The notes under the pieces: generated by a model
The model's database searches: none
The model's input: the letters and a program-made list of their open reading frames with translations, nothing else
What the model was told of the DNA's origin: nothing
Translations under genes and position numbers: made by a program
Shown: positions 25,769 through 33,111 of the stretch, piece after piece
How the letters are laid out: the number at the start of each line of letters is the position of its first letter
How positions within the stretch are numbered: the first letter of the stretch is position 1
Assembly: GCF_009905605.1 (NCBI RefSeq)
Contig: NZ_JAAAKZ010000004.1
Location: 124,001-188,000 of the forward strand
Reading direction: 5' to 3'
DNA: 64,000 bases
From: Runella sp. CRIBMP
Lineage (GTDB): Bacteria > Bacteroidota > Bacteroidia > Cytophagales > Spirosomataceae

Positions 25769-27567
25769 TAGTACGTTTTGCCAACGTCAACGGGACGGGT
25801 TCGGCCAGTGCCAATAATATGTTTGCGATGTCCATTTTCCGAATGGGCATCCCCATGACCGCCAAAAATATTTTTCCTTCCAATATTCAGGGATTACCAA
25901 CCTGGTATGAAGTGAGAGTCAGCGAAAAAGGCTATTTAGGTCGCCGCGAAGGAGTAGATATCATGCTGTGTGTAAACCCACAAAGTATGAAACAAGACGT
26001 AGCGTCGGTCAAACCGGGTGGGTATTTCTTGTACGATAATACCAAAAATCTCCACAAAGATTTTATCCGTGAAGACGTCAATTATATCGGTATTCCGATG
26101 ATTGGAATTTGTATGCGGCTCTACTCCGACGCTCGTCAGCGGCAGTTGTTCAAAAATATGATTTACGTGGGCGCTCTGGCAGCTCTGTTGGATATTGAGT
26201 TGGAGGTGGTGAAAGGCATCATTGCCGATGAATTCAAGAAAAAGCCCAAACTCATTGAACCCAACGTGCAAGCCATGATGGCGGGTGTAACCTACATCAA
26301 AGAAAACTACGAGCATCCGTTGGGACTGCGTGTTGAGCGCCGCGACTTGGTGGGTGATGCCATCGTCATCGACGGCAATACCGCCTGCGGAATCGGGGCC
26401 GTGTACGCGGGAGCTACGGTAGCGGGTTGGTATCCCATTACGCCATCTACTTCATTGGTGGAGGCATTTGCTAAGTATTCCAATCGTTTGCGCGTTGACC
26501 CCGAAACGGGCCTCAAAAAAGTAGCAATCGTGCAGGCCGAAGATGAATTGGCGGCCTTTGGCATGGTGCTGGGAGCGAACTGGAATGGTGCCCGGGCGTT
26601 TACCGCCACCAGCGGTCCGGGGCTTTCGTTGATGAATGAGTTTTTGGGACTGGCGTATTTTGCCGAAATCCCCGCCGTATTGGTGGATGTGCAGCGCGGT
26701 GGGCCCTCTACGGGGATGCCCACGCGTACGCAGCAATCTGATTTGCTCTTGGCGGCCTATGCTTCGCACGGCGATACCAAACACGTATTGTTGATTCCGA
26801 GCAATCCATCCGAATGTTTTGACTTTATGGCCGATGCCTTTGACTTGGCCGAACGCCTCCAAACGCCCATCATTGTCATGACCGATCTTGATTTGGGCAT
26901 GAATGAGCACTTATCCGCGCCCCTGAAGTGGGACGATGCCCGTCGCTATGACCGGGGGAAAGTGTATACCGCCGAAGATTTGGACGCATTGAGCGCCATG
27001 GGCAAGCAGTTTGGACGTTACCTTGACGTGGACGGCGACGGAATTCCTTACCGGACGCTCCCGGCCACGCACCCCACCAAAGGCTCTTTCTTTACCCGAG
27101 GAACTTCCCACGACGAATATGCGCGCTACACCGAAGACGGCGTGAAAAATGCGCAGGTGCTGGATCGTTTGACTAAAAAATGGGATACGGCCAAGGAAAT
27201 CTTGCCGTTGCCAGAGTTTTATCAGGCCCAAAACGAAAGCAACATCGGCATGATTTTCTTCGGCACCACGACCTACGCGGCCCTGGAAGCGATCGACCTG
27301 CTGAAACAAGAAGAAGGGATTACGTTGGACGCCATGCGCGCCACGGCCTTTCCGTTCCATGCTTCCGTGGAGGCGTTTATCGAAGCCCACGACCAAATAT
27401 TTGTGATTGAGCAAAACCGCGACGCGCAATTCCGTACGTTGTTGATCAATGAATTGGAAATCAATCCTAAGAAATTGATTAAAGTCCTAAACTACGACGG
27501 TATGCCCATTACGGCCGATGCGATTCGAAATGGAATTGCCAAGCATTTGGAAGCGATTAAGTTGTAG
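25738..27567 (+). CDS. korA: 2-oxoacid:acceptor oxidoreductase, fused gamma-alpha subunit (KorA-type)
   Basis: A 609-residue subunit that, with the beta subunit, oxidises a 2-oxoacid (likely 2-oxoglutarate) with CoA to acyl-CoA and CO2. Residues about 1-190 are the gamma domain (FANVNGTGSASANNMFAMSI), and about 200-609 the alpha domain with GWYPITPSTSLVEAFAKY, the pyrophosphate-side VQAEDELAAFGMVLGANWNG, TSGPGLSLMNEFLGLAYF and VDVQRGGPSTGMPTRTQQSD. The gamma-alpha fusion is common in bacterial Kor enzymes. It overlaps the flavoprotein gene by 31 bases, and korB follows after 56 bases. 2-Oxoglutarate is preferred over pyruvate from the gene layout and subunit fusion, but substrate choice cannot be proved from sequence. 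Confidence 0.9.
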   Translation: MRNLTGVNDLVVRFANVNGTGSASANNMFAMSIFRMGIPMTAKNIFPSNIQGLPTWYEVRVSEKGYLGRREGVDIMLCVNPQSMKQDVASVKPGGYFLYDNTKNLHKDFIREDVNYIGIPMIGICMRLYSDARQRQLFKNMIYVGALAALLDIELEVVKGIIADEFKKKPKLIEPNVQAMMAGVTYIKENYEHPLGLRVERRDLVGDAIVIDGNTACGIGAVYAGATVAGWYPITPSTSLVEAFAKYSNRLRVDPETGLKKVAIVQAEDELAAFGMVLGANWNGARAFTATSGPGLSLMNEFLGLAYFAEIPAVLVDVQRGGPSTGMPTRTQQSDLLLAAYASHGDTKHVLLIPSNPSECFDFMADAFDLAERLQTPIIVMTDLDLGMNEHLSAPLKWDDARRYDRGKVYTAEDLDALSAMGKQFGRYLDVDGDGIPYRTLPATHPTKGSFFTRGTSHDEYARYTEDGVKNAQVLDRLTKKWDTAKEILPLPEFYQAQNESNIGMIFFGTTTYAALEAIDLLKQEEGITLDAMRATAFPFHASVEAFIEAHDQIFVIEQNRDAQFRTLLINELEINPKKLIKVLNYDGMPITADAIRNGIAKHLEAIKL

Positions 27568-27623
27568 ATAGGAAGGAGTAATATAAATAACCTTGTATAA
27601 CGGTTAACCGAGAAAGAATTCCA

Positions 27624-28676
27624 ATGACGTATATAAAACCAAAATTTCGTCACCCCGACCTGCCCAAAAATGCGGTAGGCTTCACTAAAACAGATTATGA
27701 AGGGGTGATTTCGACGCTATGCGCGGGCTGTGGGCATGATTCCATCAGCGGCTCCATTGTGCAGGCGTGCTACGAGATGTCGATTGAACCGCACCGTGTG
27801 GCCAAACTGTCGGGTATTGGGTGTTCGTCCAAAACACCCAATTATTTCCTCAACAACTCACACGGGTTCAACTCCGTCCACGGGCGGATGCCGTCGGTGG
27901 CTACGGGGGCCAACATGGCCAACCGCGACCTGATTTACCTCGGTGTATCGGGCGACGGCGACACTGCTTCGATTGGGATGGGGCAGTTTGTGCACGCTAT
28001 CCGTCGTAACCTCAACATGCTCTACATCGTGATGAACAACGGTTGCTACGGTCTAACCAAGGGTCAAGATTCGGCCACGGCCGATGCGGGTTCGGTCAGC
28101 AAAAGCGGTTCCGTCAATCCGTTTGAAGGCATTGATTTGGTGGGTATGGCGCTTGAATTGGGTGCTACGTTTGTTGCGCGCAGCTTTTCGGGTGACAAAA
28201 CCCAGCTCGTACCGCTCATCAAAGCGGCGCTTTCACACAATGGCTTTGCGCTGATTGACGTGCTTTCTCCTTGCGTAACCTTCAATAACAACGTGGGTTC
28301 TACCAAGTCGTACGATTATGTTCGCGACCACATTGAGGCGTTGGCCGAAATTGGGTACGTTCCCGAAAAAGAAGAGATTACCGTTTCGTATGACAGTGGC
28401 AGCTCGGTAGACGTCGAACTCCACGACGGTTCGTCGGTACAGTTGCACAAGCTCGCCGAAGGCTGGGACCCGCGCGACCGTCAGGCGGCGATGAGCCGTT
28501 TGCAACAAGCCAAAGCCGAAGGCGAAATCTTGACGGGATTGGTGTACGTAGACCCCGATAGCAAGGATTTACACGAAATCATCAAGTCAGATAAGCGTCC
28601 GCTGAACAGCCTAAAAGAAGAGGATTTGTGTCCGGGGGCGGGAGTACTGGCCATGATTAACGACGAGTTTAGATAA
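27624..28676 (+). CDS. korB: 2-oxoacid:acceptor oxidoreductase beta subunit (KorB-type)
   Basis: A 350-residue thiamine-diphosphate-binding subunit. CAGCGH at 33-38 and the ThDP motif GDGDTASIGMGQF (110-122), followed by IVMNNGCYGLTKGQ (135-148), are diagnostic. The C-terminal part (SPCVTFNNNVGSTKSYDYVR and VYVDPDSKDLHEI) is typical of two-subunit KorAB enzymes, not the four-subunit type. It completes the unit begun at 23966, and is followed by a clear terminator at 28697-28731. Confidence 0.92.
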   Translation: MTYIKPKFRHPDLPKNAVGFTKTDYEGVISTLCAGCGHDSISGSIVQACYEMSIEPHRVAKLSGIGCSSKTPNYFLNNSHGFNSVHGRMPSVATGANMANRDLIYLGVSGDGDTASIGMGQFVHAIRRNLNMLYIVMNNGCYGLTKGQDSATADAGSVSKSGSVNPFEGIDLVGMALELGATFVARSFSGDKTQLVPLIKAALSHNGFALIDVLSPCVTFNNNVGSTKSYDYVRDHIEALAEIGYVPEKEEITVSYDSGSSVDVELHDGSSVQLHKLAEGWDPRDRQAAMSRLQQAKAEGEILTGLVYVDPDSKDLHEIIKSDKRPLNSLKEEDLCPGAGVLAMINDEFR

Positions 28677-28696
28677 TTTCAGGCACTCAATAGTCA

Positions 28697-28731
28697 AACC
28701 GCGTAGGGTGAGTCCCTGCGCGGTTTTTTGT
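28697..28731 (+). terminator. terminator after the korAB operon
   Basis: A 12-bp stem with one mismatch (AACCGCGTAGGG with CCCTGCGCGGTT, 28697-28708 with 28713-28724), followed by TTTTTGTTTTT. Confidence 0.8.
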
Positions 28732-28818
28732 TTTTGGAAATATGATTCCCAGATTTGAATTAACTTGTGAGCTTTTATGCGTTTGAGCATGAATTTTGGA
28801 GTGTTTGAACCGTATTGC

Positions 28819-28862
28819 GTTGTAAGCAACCATCGTGCTCGGTTGTGAGCAACCGAGCGCAC
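28819..28862. repeat. palindromic repeats in intergenic region
   Basis: Two neighbouring hairpins share a GTTG-TRAG-CAAC core. The second is larger: GCTCGGTTG (28837-28845) pairs with CAACCGAGC (28850-28858). No T run follows, so it is not a terminator; it looks like a short interspersed palindromic unit. Confidence 0.45.
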
Positions 28863-28877
28863 CAGCATTTTCTTTTA

Positions 28878-28910
28878 AATCTCTGCGTCTTAGCGACTTT
28901 GCGTGATTTT
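28878..28910. repeat. short interspersed repeat-like sequence (CTCTGCGTCTTAGCGACTTT type)
   Basis: The string CTCTGCGTCTTAGCGACTTT followed by GCGTGA is of a type I recognise as dispersed between genes in many bacterial genomes, including Bacteroidota. Only one copy lies in this window, so the repeat status rests on recognition. Confidence 0.4.
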
Positions 28911-28934
28911 ATTTAATATTCAGTTTTAAAAAAT

Positions 28935-30173
28935 ATGAAAGTACTCATCATTGGTGGAGGAATTGGTGGATTGACCACCGCCCTTTGCCTACATAAGCTC
29001 GGATTGGAAGTAAAAGTCTTTGAATCGGTCAAAGAAGTAAAACCGCTGGGGGTAGGCATCAATTTACTGCCGCATTCGGTTCGGGTGCTTACCCACCTTG
29101 GCCTGCAATCCATCATTGCCCAAAATGCCATTGAAACGACCGATTTGGCCTATTTTAATAAATTTGGACAGCCGTTTTGGAGCGAGCCGCGCGGGCGGTT
29201 TGCGGGCTATAAATGGCCCCAATTCTCAGTCCATCGTGGTAGGCTCCAACGACTGCTGTTTGAAGAAGCCACGCGGGTGTTGGGCCGCGAGGCACTCCTG
29301 ACAAACCATCATTTGGTTTCTTTCGAACAAAACGAAGGGGAAGTCATCGCGCATTTTGTCAATAAAGAAACGGGACAAAACATCGGGCAGGAGCGGGGTG
29401 ATTTGCTGATTGGGTCGGACGGAATCAATTCGGTGGTGCGACAACAACTGTATCCCAACGAAGGCCCCCCGGTGTATTCTACCAATATCTTGTACCGAGG
29501 CACTACGCAGATGAAGCCGTTCCTGAACGGAACAACCATGGTGATGGTGGGGCATAATGCCCAAAAAATAGTAGCGTATCCTATTCATCCTGAGCCTGAT
29601 GTTGAGGGCAATAAACTCATCAATTGGGTGGCAAATGTGCGTGAAAACGGCCAACAAAAGCTAGAAGTAAGGGATTGGAACCGTCCGGCAGACCAGCCGC
29701 GATTAGTTAATTTATACAGAGATTGGACGTTTGACTGGCTTGATGTACCCGCCATGATTGCGGGGGCCAAAGTGGTGTATGAGTTTCCGATGTCGGACCG
29801 AAATCCGTTGGGCCGCTGGACCTTTGGCCGCGTAACCTTGCTCGGCGACGCTGCCCACCCCATGTACCCGATTGGTTCCAACGGGGCATCACAGGCTATT
29901 TTGGATGCCGATTATTTGGCGGAATGTTTGAAAAATACGCAAAATCCCACGGAAGCGTTAATGGCATACAACGATGAGCGCGTGCCTGCTACGGCAAAAG
30001 TGGTGTTGCAAAACCGCGCCAAAGGTCCCGACGAAATCATGGACCGTATGGAAGAACGTTTTCCCAAAGGTTTTTCGGAAGACCAGATTCCGCGCGCTGA
30101 GTTGGAAGAGGTAATGAATCGGTATAAACAAATTGCGGGGTTTGATATTCAGACCCTTAACCAAAAATCATGA
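28935..30173 (+). CDS. FAD-dependent monooxygenase, PhzS-like
   Basis: A 412-residue flavoprotein hydroxylase of the class A (UbiH/salicylate hydroxylase) type, which would use NAD(P)H and O2 to hydroxylate an aromatic or heteroaromatic substrate. The N-terminal dinucleotide-binding motif is IIGGGIGGLTTALCL (5-19), a DG motif is present (LLIGSDGINSVVRQ), and the FAD ribityl-binding motif GDAAHPMYPIGSNGASQAIL lies at about 304-323. The last motif is the form seen in PhzS, which hydroxylates 5-methylphenazine-1-carboxylate. No phenazine genes are present, so the true substrate is unknown. It is followed four bases later by a DUF3237 gene and then a short-chain dehydrogenase, suggesting a small catabolic or detoxifying set. 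Confidence 0.85.
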   Translation: MKVLIIGGGIGGLTTALCLHKLGLEVKVFESVKEVKPLGVGINLLPHSVRVLTHLGLQSIIAQNAIETTDLAYFNKFGQPFWSEPRGRFAGYKWPQFSVHRGRLQRLLFEEATRVLGREALLTNHHLVSFEQNEGEVIAHFVNKETGQNIGQERGDLLIGSDGINSVVRQQLYPNEGPPVYSTNILYRGTTQMKPFLNGTTMVMVGHNAQKIVAYPIHPEPDVEGNKLINWVANVRENGQQKLEVRDWNRPADQPRLVNLYRDWTFDWLDVPAMIAGAKVVYEFPMSDRNPLGRWTFGRVTLLGDAAHPMYPIGSNGASQAILDADYLAECLKNTQNPTEALMAYNDERVPATAKVVLQNRAKGPDEIMDRMEERFPKGFSEDQIPRAELEEVMNRYKQIAGFDIQTLNQKS

Positions 30174-30176
30174 AAG

Positions 30177-30626
30177 ATGGAGTTGAAATTCGCTTTTGAG
30201 CTGCGGGTAGAAGTGGCAGAAATACAAGTGTTGGGAGATACGCCAAAGGGCAATCGTCGGATGATACCCATCAAAGGTGGGACGTTTGAAGGGGTAAAAA
30301 TAAAAGGAACGATTCAGGCAGGAGGCTACGATTGGCAGTTGATTCGAACCGATGAAGTTGCCGAAGTAGACGCACGGTACGTGCTTAAAACCGACGATGG
30401 GGTATTGATAACGATTGTCAATCAGGGACTTAGGCGGGGGCCTGCGGCGGTGATGAAGCGCCTTGCGGCGGGGGAAGAAGTATTGCCGTCACAGTACTAT
30501 TTTCGTTCCATTCCCGTGTTTGAAACCGCTGACCCCCGCTACGCTTGGCTCACGCAGTCGGTTTTTGTGGCCACGGGTGTGCGCAAACCCGATAAAGTGT
30601 TGATTCAGGTGTATGAAGTTTTATAG
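30177..30626 (+). CDS. DUF3237 family protein
   Basis: A 149-residue small soluble protein. The segments RMIPIKGGTFEGVKIKG, GGYDWQLIR, VDARYVLKTDDGVLITIVNQ and YFRSIPVFETADPRYAWL are typical of the DUF3237 beta-barrel family, whose biochemical function is not established. DUF3237 genes often lie beside monooxygenase, hydrolase or short-chain dehydrogenase genes, as here. It starts four bases after the monooxygenase stop and is surely co-transcribed with it. Confidence 0.82.
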   Translation: MELKFAFELRVEVAEIQVLGDTPKGNRRMIPIKGGTFEGVKIKGTIQAGGYDWQLIRTDEVAEVDARYVLKTDDGVLITIVNQGLRRGPAAVMKRLAAGEEVLPSQYYFRSIPVFETADPRYAWLTQSVFVATGVRKPDKVLIQVYEVL

Positions 30627-30726
30627 GGCATTTTAAAGCCATTTAATAAGGTTTAACAAAACGCTTGCATGATGGGTTAAGGGATTTATACTAAATTGTA
30701 TTCCAGAAGTTTTAACATCAGCAACA

Positions 30727-31494
30727 ATGAAAATTCAGGAGAAAACATTTTTGATTACGGGGGGCGCTTCGGGTTTGGGAGCGGCCACGGCCAAAATGAT
30801 TGTTGAAGACGGTGGTAACGCGGTATTGGCCGATGTAAACACCACGGTGGGCGAACAAACGGAGGCAGAGCTGGGCGAAAACGCACTGTTTGTTCATACT
30901 GATGTGACAAACCCCGAAAGCGTCCAAAATGCCATTGAAACGGCGATTGATGCTTTTGGCGGACTAGATGGCGTAATCAATTGCGCAGGAATCGGCCCCG
31001 CTGAGCGGGTGGTGGGCAAAAACGGCCCACATTCGCTGGAGCGTTTTACCAACGTCATCTCCATCAATCTCATCGGTACTTTCAACGTGATTCGTTTGGC
31101 GGCGGCGGTGATGCAGCACAATGAGCCCGAAGAAAGCGGCGAGCGCGGAATCATCATCAATACGGCTTCGGTGGCGGCCTTCGACGGTCAAATTGGCCAA
31201 GCGGCCTATTCTGCCTCGAAAGGTGGAATTGTGGCAATGACACTGCCCATCGCGCGCGAGTTTGCCAAGTTGGGAATTCGGGTCATGACCATCGCACCGG
31301 GTATTTTTGAAACGCCGCTGCTGATGGGAATGCCTGACGAGGTAAAGTCGTCGTTGGGGCAGCAGGTTCCATTTCCGTCTCGGCTTGGCAAGCCGCATGA
31401 ATACGCGGCACTTGTCAAGCATATCATTGAAAATCAGATGCTTAATGGTGAGGTGATTCGTTTGGATGGGGCGATACGAATGGCGGCAAAATGA
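30727..31494 (+). CDS. short-chain dehydrogenase/reductase, 3-hydroxyacyl-CoA dehydrogenase type-2-like
   Basis: A 255-residue Rossmann-fold NAD(P)-dependent oxidoreductase. The cofactor motif GGASGLG is at 12-18, with Asp after the second strand (LADVN) favouring NAD. The active site is Ser in [11 protein letters not shown], and Tyr161/Lys165 in YSASK. The tail ([36 protein letters not shown]) matches the HSD17B10/type-2 3-hydroxyacyl-CoA dehydrogenase group, which oxidises short-chain or branched 3-hydroxyacyl-CoA. It follows the DUF3237 gene by 100 bases and ends before a terminator. Confidence 0.87.
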   Translation: MKIQEKTFLITGGASGLGAATAKMIVEDGGNAVLADVNTTVGEQTEAELGENALFVHTDVTNPESVQNAIETAIDAFGGLDGVINCAGIGPAERVVGKNGPHSLERFTNVISINLIGTFNVIRLAAAVMQHNEPEESGERGIIINTASVAAFDGQIGQAAYSASKGGIVAMTLPIAREFAKLGIRVMTIAPGIFETPLLMGMPDEVKSSLGQQVPFPSRLGKPHEYAALVKHIIENQMLNGEVIRLDGAIRMAAK

Positions 31495-31538
31495 GACATA
31501 GAAGGGTAAAAACTAAGGGAATATGTCTAATAGTAGCC

Positions 31539-31577
31539 AAAAAAGCGGCTCTTTTGTAGAAATAGCCGCTTTTTTGT
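31539..31577 (+). terminator. terminator after the dehydrogenase gene
   Basis: Stem AAAAGCGGCT (31541-31550) with AGCCGCTTTT (31564-31573), followed by further T; the A run on the other side makes it potentially bidirectional. Confidence 0.75.
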
Positions 31578-31612
31578 AGTTTTGGCGCTCCCTAACCTGT
31601 TATTGTTACCCC

Positions 31613-32980
31613 ATGAGACATTCGTTATTTACAGTATTGCTTTTAGTGTTGTTGATTCCTTCTCTGTTTGCCCAAAAAAAACGGCGAGTTACCAAAAAAG
31701 CCAAGCCTGTTCCTACGGTTACCGTTACTCAAAATGCTTTTCCCTTGAAAATCAGCCGTGATGGGCGCTACCTGACAAATCGAAACGGTCAGGCTTTCTT
31801 AATGAACGCCGATGCAGGCTGGACACTATTTCATAAATTGAAAATGGAAGAAGCGCGTTTCTATTTAGAACACCGTTATTCTAAACACTTTAATACTATT
31901 TTTGTACAATTATTGCCCCCCGAGCCCAACCAGACCAATGCTTACGGGGAGGCTCCATTTGCAAGGAAGGGGGATTTTGCTGCCCCGAATGAAAAATACT
32001 TCGCGTACGTTGACAACATCATAAAAATGGCGGCCAGGATGCAGTTGTTGGTGGCGATTGTACCTGCTTGGCTGGGCTGTTGCGGCACAAATTGGTTTGA
32101 GGCACAGACTGCCAACGGAACCGACAAGTGCCGCGATTTTGGCCGATACCTTGGTCGTCGATTTGGCAACCATTCCAATATTCTCTGGATTATGGGCGGC
32201 GACCGTGATCCGCTACGCGAGGAGGCTGTGCAACGGGCCATGGCAGAGGGCATCAAAGAAACCGCGCCCACTCAGTTGATGACTTACCATGCGGCAAGTT
32301 CTCATTCGAGTACGGATGTATTCCCTGCCGAAAAGTGGCTGGATTTTAGCATGGTCTATACGTATTTTCGGGGAAAGCAAGGTGTCTGGACTTCTGATAT
32401 GCCACAGGTATACGAGGTAGCCTTGAAAGAAACCCAAAAGTCACCAAGAAAAGCCTTTATCTTGGGTGAATCGCAGTACGAAGATGAAAATGTAGGCAAT
32501 GCGCTGATGATACGAAGGCAGGCGTATTGGTCACTTTTGGGGGGAGGAAGCGGCCAATGTTACGGAAGTTCGGTGTGGGCTTTTGGAGAAGACTGGCGTC
32601 AAAAACTTGACTTGCCCGGCGTGGCCCAGATGAATTTATTTCAAAAAATAATGAACGGATTGCCTTGGTATCTTTTTCGACCCGATACTACTTCTAACCT
32701 CTTGGTAGAAGGACGCGGCACGTACGGCAGTGATGATTATGGGGTGGTGTCTATACTTCCCAATAACCGAATGGCCATGATTTATCTGCCTTCCAGTAGA
32801 ACGATTAAAGTGAACGTAGAAAAAATTAACGGAAGTAATATCAGGGCTTTATGGATAAGTCCACGCACCAATAATCGGTTTATTGGCGGGTATTTTAAGC
32901 CACAAGGAGTTAGAGAACTTATACCGCCAACACTCGACGAAGATTGGCTGTTGTTATTGGGCAATGTAGGAAGAAAGTAG
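31613..32980 (+). CDS. DUF4038 (GH140-like) glycoside hydrolase, secreted
   Basis: A 455-residue exported TIM-barrel enzyme with a signal peptide ending in SLFAQ. The N-terminal pattern (LKISRDGRYLTNRNGQAFLM, then NADAGWTLFHKL) and ILWIMGGDRDPL are hallmarks of DUF4038, the family that includes GH140 apiosidases that act on the rhamnogalacturonan-II side chain. The C terminus (SILPNNRMAMIYLPSSRTIK to the end) is the small beta domain usual for this group. The second catalytic acid is likely Glu in FILGESQYED. It stands alone between two terminator-bounded units. Together with the GH105- and GH42-like genes it hints at pectin use, but GH140-like proteins also have untested activities. Confidence 0.82.
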   Translation: MRHSLFTVLLLVLLIPSLFAQKKRRVTKKAKPVPTVTVTQNAFPLKISRDGRYLTNRNGQAFLMNADAGWTLFHKLKMEEARFYLEHRYSKHFNTIFVQLLPPEPNQTNAYGEAPFARKGDFAAPNEKYFAYVDNIIKMAARMQLLVAIVPAWLGCCGTNWFEAQTANGTDKCRDFGRYLGRRFGNHSNILWIMGGDRDPLREEAVQRAMAEGIKETAPTQLMTYHAASSHSSTDVFPAEKWLDFSMVYTYFRGKQGVWTSDMPQVYEVALKETQKSPRKAFILGESQYEDENVGNALMIRRQAYWSLLGGGSGQCYGSSVWAFGEDWRQKLDLPGVAQMNLFQKIMNGLPWYLFRPDTTSNLLVEGRGTYGSDDYGVVSILPNNRMAMIYLPSSRTIKVNVEKINGSNIRALWISPRTNNRFIGGYFKPQGVRELIPPTLDEDWLLLLGNVGRK

Positions 32981-33111
32981 TAAGCTTTAGATAAATATAT
33001 CCCCAAAAGCGCAACAAATGAATGTCTTTATGAAGATTAGGCCTGTTTCTGGAACGATTTTTGATTATTTTTACAGCATTATTACTCCATAAATTTATTT
33101 CTCAACTCTTC

